This document shows positions 9,741 through 21,480 of a stretch of DNA of 64,000 nucleotides, piece after piece (the first letter of the stretch is position 1; each line of letters begins with the position of its first letter). The translations under genes and the position numbers were made by a program. The notes beneath the pieces are model-generated. The model searched no databases. It was given only the letters and a program-made list of their open reading frames with translations, and had not been told where the DNA came from. This DNA is from Sitta carolinensis (lineage: Eukaryota > Chordata > Aves > Passeriformes > Sittidae), in NCBI GenBank assembly GCA_032173965.1, contig CM063292.1:2742001-2806000 (forward strand), read 5' to 3'.

Positions 9741-11704
9741 CTCCCCGAGCGCTGCGAAAGCCCCGCTGCCGCTGCCGGTAAAGGCTGCGAGAGGAGAACC
9801 GGCGGCTCCTCCGGAGAACCGGGCGAAGGAGCCCCGCGGGACAACCCCGCACTGCCAAGCGCCTCCGCTCTCCCCTCGCAGGGGCTCCTCAGCCCGTGCT
9901 CCGTCCCGTATTTTTCATAATGCTGATTTTTAATTTTTTTTTTTTCTTCAAGTCATTCGAATTTTGGGCTTTCCGAGCCCGCTGGTTCCGTCTCTGCTCG
10001 GTGCCCAGCTGCAGCAAGCAAAGAGCTTTTGCTGCTTCTGGGGGTTCTGTAGAAATTCAGCTCGGTAAAGTTTTCAGCCGAGGAGAGGTAGGATTCCATC
10101 AAGGATATTTCTCCAGGCTTTTAGGAAGGGACAACACCGGGACACCGCAGCGGTGGCTTTGCTCAAGCTCTGCATTTAAAAATTCCTGCATTTTATAAAC
10201 TAATACCGTTAAAGAAATCCCATGTGTTTGTGTACTCTGAGACACGGCCCAAGTTGTTACGAGAAATGTGTTTTATTTGAAAAACGAACAAAATTGTGTG
10301 CAGTCGTTCTCAAATTATTCCAGAAAAAATAAAAGTTTTCTCTTACGGTTGTACAATTACATGAAAAGTATCAGCTTATCTCGCTAAATTCACTATTTGT
10401 TTTCCCAAACAAAATATCCCCGGAAATTTTCTCAGTGGATGAAACCCTCCCAGAACATTCAAAATTATTCCCGTCAAAATTAAATAACAATTTCGAAGCG
10501 CTCGGAGAAACTTCCCAAACAATATTTTTTTTTTCCATCGCAGATCATTTTTAACCATCCCTCCTCGTAGAGGAGTTGCCTCATAATTTAATTTTTTTCC
10601 CTCCCCTCAGTTATCGCATGAAATCGTTTCCTTTCTTATTAAGAAAATCTCCGGTAATTAACAGCCCCGCCGGGTTCCCACGGCCGGAGCCGGCTGCGGT
10701 CTCGTCCTCACCGCCCCGGCTACGAGCGGGAAAGCGACCCTCGGTGCCAGCAGCCAGCCAAAATCCCAGCCTGACTTTAGGGAAAAAAAAAATATCTTTG
10801 TTTAAAGCCTTACGAAACCACACAAATTGCAAGGAGGGCAAGACGAAATTACAGTGTAAGAAACCCAAAAAATCACCGCTCGGGAATCAGCGCGGCAGCA
10901 GCCAGGCTCGGGGGAGGCGGAGGGAAGGAGCCCGGCCGAAGTGACAGCAAATTCATTTCGACCTTATCTCGGTCTTTTCGCGCTCGAATCGATTTTGCAG
11001 CGCTATTTTTGATTATAGAGATATTCTGATTTTTTTAATGTTATTTTTTTTTTCCCTGCGGAGAGGGGAAATCGCTGGTTTCCCACCTCGGTTCCTTCGC
11101 CCGGCAGACCCACGCTTCTCGCGGGTGGAACAGAACAATTCGCAGCTGTTTCCCCCAACACTTGAGTTTGCACTTGGTCACCATGCGTCCCTAATTGTCC
11201 CACTCTGATTGCCTCTAATGAACTCATTAGGGAGAGGGCAGAGGGGCGGATTTCACAGGCACAAGAAAACCCACCTCAACGCCCAGAACGAAAAAAAATT
11301 AGGCACTTAAATCCGCTGCTTTTTGTTCGCTTTGTTGTTTTTTTTTTCTATAATAATAAAACACCCCAAAGCGGTGGGGGAACCTCTGAACCCGCAGCCA
11401 CGGCACCACCGGGGCTGAGACGCGATGTCCCCGCTACCGGGCGAGCACCCGACGGCCTGTGCCGAACAATTCCACTGAAATATATTTAAAAACGGGAAGG
11501 CACGACCTGCCGGGCACGGGCACCCCTCGGTACCGTCCCCGCGTCCCCGCTCCCGCCGTGCCCGGCATCAACCTGCCGGCACGAACGGCTGCGGAGCCGC
11601 GCTGCGGGCCGGGGACGCTTCGGGGCTCCGGCGGCTCGGGGAAAGTTCTGCGGCCGGATCGCCGCTCCGGGAGCGGTCTCCCGGCGGCTCGGGGCGGTTT
11701 CGGA
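9741..11704. other. Upstream FOXC2 flank, possible regulatory DNA
   Basis: From about 9900 the sequence changes from GC-rich repeat to AT-richer unique DNA. At 11140-11240 it contains CAGCTG, TTTGCACTTGG, CTAATTG and an inverted homeodomain core pair CTAATGA-AC-TCATTAG (11215-11230). This looks like a conserved non-coding element, but I cannot align it. No gene is seen. Confidence 0.45.
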
Positions 11705-12355
11705 GCCGGGCTCGGAGAGGACCGGGGGTGCCCGAGCGGCTCGGGCCGGGCTCGGTGCCGGATGGAGAAGCGGGTCGGGGATGCCCGAGCGGCTCGGGCC
11801 GGGCTCGGTGCCGGATGGAGAAGCGGGCCGGGGATGCCCGAGCAGCTCGGGCCGGGCTCGGTGCCGGATTGCCGGGCTCGGGAGGGCCGGGCTCGGGCCG
11901 GGCTCGGTGCCGGATGGAGAAGCGGGTCGGGGATGCCCGAGCGGCTCGGGCCGGGCTCGGTGCCGGATGGAGAAGCGGGTCGGGGATGCCCGAGCAGCTC
12001 GGGCCGGGCTCGGTGCCGGATTGCCGGACTCGGAGCGGGCCGGGGGTGGCCCGAAGCGGCTCGGGCCGGGCTCGGTGCCGGGCTCGGAGAGGGCCGGGGG
12101 TGCCGAAGCGGCTCGGGCCGGGCTCAGTGCTGGATTGCCGGGCTCGGAGCGGGCCGGGGGTGCCCGAAGCGGCTCGGGCCGGGCTCGGGCCGGGCTCGGA
12201 GCGGGCCGGGGGTGCCGAAGCGGCTCGGGCCGGGCTCGGGCCGGGCTCGGGCCGGGCTCGGGCAGGGCCGGGGGTGCCGAAGCGGCTCGGGCCGGACTCG
12301 GGCCGGGCTCGGAGCGGGCCGGGGGTGCCCGAGCCGCTCGGGCCGGCCGGGCTCG
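11705..12355 (+). repeat. 53-bp GC-rich minisatellite adjoining the FOXC2 promoter
   Basis: The left part has a clear 53-bp period (CCCGAGCGGC recurs at 11731, 11784 and 11837) with the internal motif GGATGGAGAAGCGGGTCGGG. The right part degenerates into shorter GGGCTCGGGCC-type units. It ends about 35 bp before the first CCAAT box of FOXC2. The long frames here on both strands are repeat translations. Confidence 0.95.
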
Positions 12356-12385
12356 GCGCGGGGCCGCCCGCCAGCGTCCCGCGCT

Positions 12386-12490
12386 GCTATTGGCTGCGGC
12401 CGCCGCGTCCCGCGCTGCCATTGGCTGGCGGCGGCGGCGGGGGGCGGGGCCAGCGGGCAGTAAAAGCGCGGCGGCGGCGCGGGGCGAGTT
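12386..12490 (+). promoter_or_regulatory. FOXC2 core promoter
   Basis: Two inverted CCAAT boxes (ATTGG in CTATTGGCTG at 12389-12393 and CCATTGGCTG at 12420-12424) spaced 31 bp, i.e. about three helical turns. They are followed by a GC box GGGGCGGGGC (12441-12450) and a weak TATA-like AGTAAAAGC (12460-12468). A start near 12490 would give a leader of about 560 nt. NF-Y and Sp1-type factors bind such motifs in general; their use here is inferred. Confidence 0.7.
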
Positions 12491-13055
12491 TTGAAGCTGC
12501 GCGGCGCGGCCGGGAGGGAGCTCGGCGGCTCCGCACCCCTCCGGGGGCTCCGGAACGCTTCGGGCCCTTCTTGTCACCAGGACTGGGTTTTCCGCAAGGC
12601 TGCTTTCTTGCTTATTTTTTTCTTATTTTAATTTTTTTTTCCGATTTTTTTTAAAAAAAACTTCTTCGTTTTAGTTTTGTTTTAGTTTCTTCTTCTTTTT
12701 TATTTTGAATTTTTTTAAAATTCCCTTTTCCTGCGAGAACAGACCCCCCCGCCCCCAGCCCAGCTCCCCGCAGCAGTGCCGTAGGCGTGTGTAGCAGAAT
12801 CACAGTCATACAGAGGGAGGGAGAGGCCGCCAGAGACCACCCTGCCCCGGCGACCCGGAGGATGCCGCTGCGGTGCCGCTGCTAGAGGACACGCTGGGAT
12901 TTAGCTCGGCTCCGAGACTCTCTCTCTCTCTCTCTCTCTCTTCCGATCTCTCCCTCTCTCCCTTCTCCGCGGAGGGGTCCCGGACGGGGGTGAGGCCCTT
13001 CCGCCGTCCTCCTCTTCCTCCTCGCCTGCTCGGCCGCGGACAGCCCCTCTCCATG
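12491..13055 (+). other. FOXC2: FOXC2 5' leader (inferred)
   Basis: Contains a long U-rich tract (about 12603-12735), a 7-codon upstream ORF (ATG 12862 to TAG 12885), a (CT)n microsatellite at about 12917-12941 and a C/T-rich stretch up to the start codon. Mammalian FOXC2 has an unspliced leader of similar size. The frame is open upstream of the CDS but has no in-frame ATG before 13053. Confidence 0.6.
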
Positions 13056-14528
13056 ATGCAGGCTCGCTACTCCGTCTCGGACCCCAACGCTTTGGGAGTG
13101 GTGCCGTATCTAAGCGAGCAGAACTACTACCGGGCTGCCGGGACCTACGGCGGCATGGGCAACCCCATGAGCGTCTATTCGGGCCACGCCGAGCAGTACG
13201 CGGCGGGCATGGGCCGTTCCTACGGCCCCTACCACCCGCACCAACCCACCGCCCCCAAGGACCTGGTGAAGCCACCTTACAGCTACATCGCCCTCATCAC
13301 CATGGCCATCCAGAACGCCCCCGACAAGAAGATCACGCTCAATGGGATTTACCAGTTCATCATGGACCGCTTCCCTTTCTACCGAGAGAACAAGCAGGGC
13401 TGGCAGAACAGCATCCGCCACAACCTCTCGCTCAACGAGTGCTTCGTCAAAGTGCCCCGCGACGACAAGAAGCCGGGCAAGGGCAGCTACTGGACCCTGG
13501 ACCCCGACTCCTACAACATGTTCGAGAACGGCAGCTTCCTGCGCCGCCGGAGACGCTTCAAGAAGAAGGATGTCTCCAAGGAGAAAGAGGAGGCCCGGGA
13601 GCGGCTGCTGAAGGAGCAGCCCAAGCCCCCCGGGCTGCCCGGCGCCGACCTCCCCAAGGAAGCCTCCTCCTCCTCTTCTTCTTCCTCCGCCTCGGCGCCG
13701 GCCTCCGAGAAGAAGGTGGTGATCAAGAGCGAGACGGCGTCTCCCGAGCTGCCCGTGATCACCAAGGTGGAGACGCTGAGCCCGGCCAGCGGCGGGGCCC
13801 TGCGGGACAGCCCCCGCAGCGCCGCCTCGCCCCCCGCCGCCGCCGCCTCGCCGGACGCGGCTCTGCCCGAGCATCACCCTGCCGGCAACGGGCTGCCGGG
13901 CTTCAGCGTGGAGAGCATCATGACCCTGCGGACTTCCCCCGCGGGCGACCTGAGCCCGGTGAGTGCCGCCTCGGGCCGCACGGGCGGCGGGCTAGCGCTG
14001 GGCTACCCCGCGGGGCAACCGGCGGGCTACAGCGGCGCGGCGTGCAGCCAGGCGCTGGACACTAGTGGGAGCTACCACTGCAGCATGCGGGCTATGAGCC
14101 TCTACAGCGGCGACAGGCCGGCACACATGTGCGCCCCGCTGGAGGACGGGCTGGCCGAGCATCCCAGCGGCGCGCCGTCCCCGCTGGGCACGCTGAGCTT
14201 GCCCGCGGGGCAGGACGGAGCGCTGGGCACGGCGCATCCCCACGGCGGCGGCGGCGGAGGGGCGGCGGGGGCGCAGCCGGCGGCCGCTTCTTGGTACCTC
14301 AACCACGGCGCCGAGCTGAGCCACCTGCCCGGGCATACCTTCGGCTCTCAGCAGCAGACTTTTCCCAACGTGCGGGAAATGTTCACGTCGCACCGGTTGG
14401 GGATGGAGAGCGCGGCGCTGAGCGAGCATCAGGTGAGCAGCAACTCCGCCTGTCAGATCCCCTACAGATCCGCGCCCTCCCTCTATCGCCACGCCGCCCC
14501 TTACTCCTACGACTGCACTAAGTACTGA
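13056..14528 (+). CDS. FOXC2: FOXC2, forkhead box C2 transcription factor (complete, single exon)
   Basis: 490 codons, close to human FOXC2 (501). The N-terminus [20 protein letters not shown] is diagnostic of FOXC proteins. The forkhead DNA-binding domain spans about residues 71-162 ([10 protein letters not shown], recognition helix [15 protein letters not shown], wing GSYWTLDP) and is followed by the basic [10 protein letters not shown] nuclear-localisation segment. Two FOXC-type SUMO-site motifs (VIKSE, ITKVE) lie at about 223-239, an eh1-like GFSVESIMT at 282-290, SWYLNH and FPNVREMF near 412-443, and the conserved [15 protein letters not shown]-terminus. The start is the second of two adjacent ATGs (13053 and 13056), chosen because family members begin MQARY; the first would add one Met. 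The protein is a nuclear regulator of lymphatic, vascular and paraxial mesoderm development. A serine run (about 205-211) and a Gly run (about 397-402) are low-complexity insertions. Confidence 0.98.
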   Translation: MQARYSVSDPNALGVVPYLSEQNYYRAAGTYGGMGNPMSVYSGHAEQYAAGMGRSYGPYHPHQPTAPKDLVKPPYSYIALITMAIQNAPDKKITLNGIYQFIMDRFPFYRENKQGWQNSIRHNLSLNECFVKVPRDDKKPGKGSYWTLDPDSYNMFENGSFLRRRRRFKKKDVSKEKEEARERLLKEQPKPPGLPGADLPKEASSSSSSSSASAPASEKKVVIKSETASPELPVITKVETLSPASGGALRDSPRSAASPPAAAASPDAALPEHHPAGNGLPGFSVESIMTLRTSPAGDLSPVSAASGRTGGGLALGYPAGQPAGYSGAACSQALDTSGSYHCSMRAMSLYSGDRPAHMCAPLEDGLAEHPSGAPSPLGTLSLPAGQDGALGTAHPHGGGGGGAAGAQPAAASWYLNHGAELSHLPGHTFGSQQQTFPNVREMFTSHRLGMESAALSEHQVSSNSACQIPYRSAPSLYRHAAPYSYDCTKY

Positions 14529-15505
14529 GTAGCCGCCAACCCCTCCCTTCTTTAATTTTTTAATTATTATTAATAATTATTATTACAAAAAAAAAAATTT
14601 AAAAAATCGGGAGAAATCAACCCACGCCAATGAAAAAAAAAAAATCTGACGAGCTTTTTTTTCCCCCGTGTGGACTTCGCGGCCACGGTTTTGAAGTTTT
14701 CGCTTCAAAGTGAAATTCGTGAGTTTGAAGATCCTCAAAAGCCCCGGGTTTGGGCCTCCTTAAATTCTGGACAAGTATATTTTACTTGAAATAAAAAAAA
14801 AAAAAATAAAAAATAAGGGGGATCTCTCATTTGAAAAAAATAAAAAAAGAAAAAAAAAAGAAAGAAAACAAAAAGATTAAAAAAATTATATATATATATG
14901 TTTATCTAAAAGTGGCAAATTTTATATGCTAAAGTATAGGGGGTCTCAGAAGAATAAGTTATGGACCAATGTCACAACGACCATTTATACGTTTTAAAAG
15001 GAAAAAAAAAAAGTTTATAAATATATATATAAATATATGTCCTGGGTATTTTTTGAGTTCTTGTTGTGCTGTAAAAAATATGTGGATTTCTAATCAGGCT
15101 GATTTTCAGAGCCATTAATATAATATTTAAAGTTGAGTTCACTGGATTATTTTTTGTCTCGCCCAACGTTCCTAACTTCCAAATTAATGACAAGTGATTT
15201 CTTCTTCTTCTTCTTCTGTGTACAATTATGCAATAGATTTTCTTTCGTTTTAGAGCTGTTCTTTTCGCAAGACGAGGAAATAATTTATTTTTTGCTGGTG
15301 GATTTTTTTTTTTTTAAGGAAAAAAATAGACAAAGTATGTGATACTTTTTTATTATTATTTACGACGTGTGATGTTTTGTATAATAGATTTCACCTTTAC
15401 CATTCCTAAGGACTATTTGCTTTAACCTGCTTCAAAGTTCGTTTGTCTTACGTGGTCCTAATTGTTGTACTTACCTTTAAAATAAATCCATGCTGGTTTT
15501 TTCTG
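14529..15505 (+). other. FOXC2: FOXC2 3' UTR and polyadenylation signal
   Basis: A/T-rich, with many homopolymer runs directly after the stop. The best terminal signal is AATAAA at 15481-15486, preceded by TTGTACTT (a UGUA element) and followed by GGTTTTTTCTG. Earlier AATAAA strings near 14790-14815 lie in A-rich tracts and could be minor sites. Confidence 0.7.
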
Positions 15506-17260
15506 CTCCAAGTCTGGCGCTTCTCTCTGTTTAAACTGGGGGGGTTTAACAGATTGTTTTTTCCTTCCTTCAAGCAGAAAACGTGGCAGTGGTGGCTTTT
15601 TTGAACCAAAATGATTTTCCTGGAGGTTTCTGAGGTTTCTTTCTTGGAGGAAAGGTTGAATTCACGGGACGAGCTGCAGGGGAGGGGCGGGGGGAAGGAA
15701 AAACACCTCGAGGCTGAGCCCCCTCAATCCCGAATCCCTGCCAGCGTGAAATTTGGGGAGTTTTCCCAGGCCGGGATGGGGAAAACAGGGGAAAGCAGGA
15801 GGCGCAGGGAGGGAATTTCTGCTCCTCTCTCCCCGTCCTTGCGAGCGCGGCCCTTGCGCGGGGCTCCCGGAGCCGCCTCTTGCCAGGGCAGAAAACACCC
15901 CCCCCAAAAAAAAAAAAAAAAAAAAAAATCCGTTTTCTTTATTTATTTGGTTTTCTTGAAAGGAATTCCGAGCGCCTGGGAGTGAGAGCGATCATTCCAA
16001 CCCGGCCTCGCTGCGGACTCTTAGAAAGGTGGAAAGTTCACTCGAGAATCATTTTAGTTTTGAAATGCTCTCTTGTCGGAAGAGTTGGCTGATTTTAATT
16101 TTCTCTTCGCCTGTTTAAGCTCCCGTTCGCCAGGCCGGGCACTGCCAGATATTCTGGTTTTTCCTAAATCATCCTTTAACCTGTCCAAGCAGCTTTAATC
16201 CGGGGCAAACCGGCGGATTTAGCAATGCTGGAAGACTGGGAATGCCGGCAAAGCCTGAAGCGGAGTTTCGGAGGTCTTTGGAACATTTCAAACCCAGCTC
16301 TCCGGAGCCAGGATCCTTTCCCAGCTGTAAAATCACATCCAGCCAGCATTTCCAGGGGATAAATCCCAACCGTGCCCCCATCCCGCCTCCAGCACCCCCC
16401 AGTGCCCCTCAAAACCCTTTTTATTTTTGGATTCGGGAGGGGTTATACCCACGTCAGGCTGTTGAAATCGATGATCTAAATTGATTTTGACCGGTTCAAT
16501 TTCGCCTGCGCTTGAAAGCTGGCAAAACCCACCGAAACTCTCGATTTAAATGAGAAAAAAATGTCTGCGCCTCACTTGATCTGTATTTTAAGGAACATTC
16601 TCGTAAAAATACTCCCTGCCGTTTTTCCTTGCTCTCAGAGGGTGCTTTTTATTTAATTTTATATTTTCTTCTCTATATTTTATAGGAAAAAAAGTCAAAG
16701 TGCTCTCTTAATAAAAAAAAATACTGAGTGTAAAAAATTTAAAAATAGGGGGAGAAAGGGAGTAAAATGGTGAAAAGAAAATAAATGGGAAGAAAAGGGG
16801 GAAAAAAATGGGGAAAGAATTTTTCCCCTGTCCAGACCCTCTTCCCGTGGGATTTTTTTCCTGCGTGGATCCCGGGATGCTGTGGAGGGAAATGACTGAA
16901 GTCAGGTGCCTGCTGTGGGGTTTTCCCACGCGTGTCGAGAAATCCCAAGATCGTCTCTGCTCCCATAACTTCCCCCCAGGATTTGGGGACCCTTTTCCTC
17001 CGGTGGGGATGGGATGTGGTCCCGGCATTCGGGACCCCCCCAGGGCTCTGCAACCTCCCCCCACGCCGCTGCTGGACAGTTCCTGGGATCCCTTTTCCCC
17101 AAAAAAACCCTGGTTTTTGGTGTTTCTTTCCCCACTGCACGGGATCTGCGCCGCTCTCGGCCCCTGTCCCTGCTTGCCGTCCCTCTGGAATGCTCCTGCG
17201 GGGGCTGCGGGCATCGACCCTTTGCTGTGAGCCCTCCTGCCCCGGCCAGGCACCCCACGG
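15506..17260. other. FOXC2-FOXL1 spacer, left part
   Basis: Mixed-composition unique sequence with a C7A20+ run at about 15897-15927. No gene is seen; open frames are short and featureless. Confidence 0.5.
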
Positions 17261-17840
17261 CGAGCCCTCTGGGGTGGGCTGGGGTTGAGGAGCCCTTTGG
17301 GGTGGGCTGGTGTGTCAGTGGAGCCCTTTGGGGTGGGCTGGGGTCACCGGAGCCCTTTGGGGTGGGCTGGTGTGTCAGTGGAGCCCTTTGGGGTGGGCTG
17401 GGGTCACTCGGAGCCCTTTGGGGTGGGCTGGTGTGTCAGTGGATCCCTTTGGGGGGGCTGGGGTCATGGAGCCCTTTGGGTGGGCTGGGTGTCAGTGGAG
17501 CCTTTGGGGGGGCTGGGTCACTCGGAGCCCTTTGGGGTGGGCTGGTGTGTCAGTGGAGCCCTTTGGGGTGGGCTGGTGTGTCAGTGGATCCCTTTGGGGT
17601 GGGCTGGTGTGTCAGTGGAGCCTTTGGGGCGGGCTGGGGTCACTCGGAGCCCTTTGGGGTGGGCTGGTGTGTCAGTGGAGCCCTTTGGGGCGGGCTGGGT
17701 CACTCGAGCCCTTTGGGGTGGGCTGGGTTCAGTGGAGTTTGGGGCTGGTCATCGGAGCCCTTTGGGGTGGGCTGGGGTCACTCGGAGCCCTTTGGGTGGG
17801 CTGGGGTCACTCGGAGCCCTTTGGGGTGGGCTGGTGTGGC
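17261..17840 (+). repeat. 30-31-bp minisatellite (GAGCCCTTTGGGGTGGGCTGG...)n
   Basis: About 580 bp of a core GAGCCCTTTGGGGTGGGCTG followed by alternating tails GTGTGTCAGTG or GGGTCACTCG, so a 61-bp higher-order unit is visible in the left half. Frames reading WGGLVCQWSPLG-like peptides are artefacts. Confidence 0.97.
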
Positions 17841-18639
17841 AGCAGAGGCGAGAGCCCCGTGCGGGGCGCGGGCATCCTTTGGTGACTCCGGTTAAAAGCT
17901 GCGATAGGGAGCTCGATACCGCGACCCGAGTCTGTCGCGACAGGTGACTCCAGGCCGGCCGGAGCAGAGGGGAAGGAAGGAAGAAGTGATGGAGGAGAAA
18001 GGCACGGGGTAACTTTTGAAGGTAGCCATGACCTGATTTGGCTCTGCAGCCCTCGAAGGAGCAGCATGACCCCCAGCCCCTCTCCCCGCAGTCAGGGGGG
18101 CCAGCCTTGCCCCAGGGGCTGGCTGCTGCTGCTGCGTGGCCGGTGGCCCCGGACCGGGGCTCGGGGTGGTTCCGGGAAGAGGATGAGGATGGTCGATGGG
18201 TTTCATAAATTTTTTTTCCTTGTGTTGCCGTTCATCACCAGGTTTACAAACCTGTCCGAAACCCCGGGCGGTTTCGGTCTTACGGAGAAGAGCCAGCGGT
18301 TTTTCCATCTCGTCCCTATAGTCCAGTCAAGGGAGCGTTTCCCTGGAGCTCAAGGCCCCGGTGAAACACATTCCCTTCGGGAATCCCCCAGGCCTCCGCA
18401 CAGCCCAGCCCGAGCTGTCCCATCCCTCCCAAGCCATCCCTCCTTTCCTAGAGCTCGTGGGGAGGCGCCGGTCGAGAGCTTTTTGGGGAAGGCCAAGAGC
18501 TCTTCTGTCGTTTTGGAAAGGACTTTGCAGAAAATCCATCCCCGGCACTGGACGGCCGGGAGAGAGGGGAATACATCCCTGATCGCGGGGCTCGAGGCAG
18601 GCAGCTCCTGCCGGGAGGTCATTCCTGAGGGAGCCCAGG
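17841..18639. other. Spacer between two minisatellites
   Basis: GC-rich unique sequence. No recognisable gene or repeat family. Confidence 0.5.
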
Positions 18640-19455
18640 CAGGGTGCAGCAGAGATGGGGAGCTCTGATTCCCATTCCCACTCCCCCCAGCCCGGGGTGC
18701 AGCAGGGATGTGGAGCTCTGATTCCCATTCCTGCTCCTGGCCTGGGGGGATCCCCCCCAGAACATAAATTCCCCCCAGAGGGGAGGAATATAAAGATTCA
18801 GCAGGGATGGGGAGCTCTGATTCCCATTCCCGCTCCCCCCAGGCCGGGATTCAGCAGGGATGGGGAGCTCTGGTATTTGCCCTGTTCCCCACATCCCTGG
18901 GTGCTGCAGGAATGGGGAGCACTGGTTTACACCCCTGTTTCCCCCCGGCAAGGAGTGGTGTTCACTGATTTACACCTCCTCTTCCCCCGTTTCCCGTGAT
19001 GCAGCAGGAATGGGGGGTTCTGATTCACATCCTTTATTGCTCCCAAGATTATGATGCAGCAGGAATGGGGAGCACTGATTTACAGCCCTACTTCCCCGTT
19101 TCCCGAGATGGATCAGGAATGGGAGTTCTGACTCACGACTCTTCTTCCCTCCAAGATTGGGATGCGGCAGAAAAGGGGAGCACCGATTTACATTCCCGCT
19201 CTCCTCCATCCCGGGCTGCAGCAGGAATGGGGAGCACTGACTTCCAGCCCTTCTTCCCTGTTTCCCGGAATGGATCAGAAACGGGGAGTTCTATTTCACA
19301 CCCCCTCTTCCCCCATTTCCCGGGATGCAGCAGGAATGGGGAGCACTGATTTCCACCCCTTCTTCCCCCGTTTCCCGGGATGCAGCAGGAATGGGGAGCA
19401 CTGATTTCCAGCCCTTCTTTCCTCTTTTCCCGGGATGCAGCAGGAATGGGGAGAG
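18640..19455 (+). repeat. ~55-60-bp minisatellite (GCAGCAGGAATGGGGAGCAC...)n
   Basis: The unit contains CAGCAGGAATGGGGAGCACT then GATTTCCAGCCCTTCTTCCC and CGTTTCCCGGGATG. The period is 55 bp at the right end (19328, 19383, 19438) and more variable to the left. It is an old, diverging array with a more homogeneous right edge. Confidence 0.95.
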
Positions 19456-21480
19456 CTCATTTTCTCCCTGCTCCCGCCGGGGTCTCCGGGCGGGTCCTCT
19501 CTTCGCCGCCGCTTTAAAAGGGGCTCGTCAGCCGGAGAGGAGGGGAAACCCAGCCGGGATCGCGTTGTTTGTTTGTTTTTCTCCCGTTTAGGGAAAGAGC
19601 GACGGTACCAACAACACCAACAAGAACGCCCCTCATTCCCCGGCCCCCCCGCAGCCGTCGGAGCCTCTCGGAGGCTGATCCCGTGCGGATAACGCAGCTG
19701 AAGAGCTCCAGCCATGCAGCCGGCAGGAAAGGGATAACAGGGATAACACGCGGCACATGAGCTGGGAAGAAGGAACGGAGAGAAAAGCCGCATCCCGCCC
19801 TCCAAGGATTTCCCACCGCCAAGAGGGGAAAACAAGGGAGGAAGCAAGAATTTTCCTGGGGGAGGGAGCTCAGGGAGAGAGCGGGAGCCCGCGTGACTGT
19901 CTCCTGCCGTACACGCGAGTATTTATTATTTTACTAATCCGTGCCTGGCGTGTCTCAAGGAGCGGGGGACTCCCCGAGGTGGGGAGAGGAGGGGGCTGAG
20001 GGGGGGAAGACCCTCGGCCGGCTGCTCTGAGGATGCGCCGGGCGGGTCCGAGCGGCCGCTCTCTGCTCCATCCCTCCCCGGCGAGGATGCTCCAGGGGCG
20101 GGGAGGCTGTCCCGGCTTGCTGCTCCGCAGTGCCGAGAGGCGGGGAGCCCCCAAATCCCTCCTTTCACCTCTCTTTTTATTTCTTTGGGGGTTTATTGCG
20201 CTTTTGGCCCGGCGGGCGGGTGCTGCAGCTCCCGCGGGGCGCGGGAGGGACGCGGATTTGCGGGCGAGGGCGGTGTTAGAGGGGCGAGCTCCCCTCCCAC
20301 GCGTGGGCCCAGCCAGCGAGAAGAGGGACCCCCACACCCCCGCCCGAGAAGCCGCCTCCCTGCGCACCCCGGCTGCGTTTCCCAGGCTCTCCTGGCCTTT
20401 TGCGGCTTTCAGGACCCATCCGGAGCTCCACAGCATCGCGCTGGGTTTGACCCCGGGGATGGAAATCCTTCTCCCGACAGGGCAGCGGCACTGGGCGATA
20501 AACCCCACGGGTGAAGGGAATTTGCAGGGAAATCCGGCGATGGGGAGGCGGGGACATGGCCAGGACCGGGTGATGCTGGGGGACACCCTGGACCTCGGCT
20601 TTTACCACTTCCCCTGCCAGGTGAAAATCCCAGCAGGCTCGTGGGATATTTCTCTTTGAAGGAGAAAGGATCCCCCTCAGGCCTCTTCTTCCCTCCCTCG
20701 GAGAAAAGATGCTCCACAGAACAAAGGGTCCCGCAGGTCCAAACCCGCGGGGGGACTGGGGTGGGGGCACTGGGCGACACCTCCGACTGCATCGGAATCC
20801 CTCGGGGCCCCGGATTGAAGCTGTTACGTCAGTAAACTAAAAAAAAAAAAAAATAAAAAAATCCGACAACAGAAAACACAGCTCCAAACCTGGACGTTTA
20901 TACAGAAAAGGAGCATCACAAATTCCTAATGTAAGCACCGGCCAGCTGTGTGCACTTGTAAAGTTGTTATAATCCCCCTCCTTGTTATAAACAGGAAAGT
21001 ACATAATATAAAGCAACAGGCCCGCATTCACAAATACTGACCCTCCTCCCCGGGCCTGCCAAATTCCCCTTTTGCCGCTGCCTCCCCCGGCGCAGCGCTG
21101 CCTGCTCGGGCTGGGAGTGGGGCTGGACCGGGGGTCCCCCTTCTCCCGTCCCTGGGGGTCTCCTTGGGTGGAAAAACGGGACGTGCAAAGGACCCCTCCA
21201 CACCTGAGCCCCCCTCCCCTTTTCTTTCCTCGCCGTCGCAGCTCTGCCTCCTCCCTCACCCACCCTTTCTCTTCCTTTTTTTTTTTTTTTTCTTTTTTCT
21301 TTTCTTTTTTTTTTAAATTTTTGTGTAGTTTTACGGCCCAGCTTTGCTGCGGGGATCCCTGCCCGCTGCTCCCCAGCTCCAGCAGTGCACATCCTGCTCT
21401 GCTGTGTGTGCTTACAGCGTCAAAGGGTGGACGTGATATTTCAAACATCAGATCAGTGCGTTTATATATTGGGTGCCCGG
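19456..21480. other. FOXC2-FOXL1 spacer, right part
   Basis: GC-rich to about 20800, then A/T-richer with a T-rich tract at about 21278-21315 and an ATAAACA forkhead-type core near 20988. No gene is seen. Confidence 0.5.

Noticed and set aside
8045..9844. Open frames of 300-505 residues on both strands (Pro/Ser-rich, or Gly/Asp-rich on the minus strand)
   Set aside because: They are translations of the TTCCC and 18-bp C-rich arrays and the adjoining GGGAACGGCACC array. All frames stay open because the repeats lack stops.
11459..12654. Long Gly/Ala/Arg-rich frames upstream of FOXC2 on both strands
   Set aside because: They cover the 53-bp GC minisatellite and show repeat-derived peptides only. 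No splice or family signal.
12873..13055. N-terminally extended FOXC2 start
   Set aside because: The extension opens with GTG, not ATG, is low-complexity Ser/Leu/Pro derived from the (CT)n leader, and has no counterpart in FOXC proteins.
13110..14492. Minus-strand and alternate-frame ORFs over FOXC2
   Set aside because: Shadows of a GC-rich coding exon; no independent homology.
17014..17947. Trp/Gly-rich frames (GVGWCVSGALWGGL-like)
   Set aside because: Translation of the 30-31-bp minisatellite in three frames.
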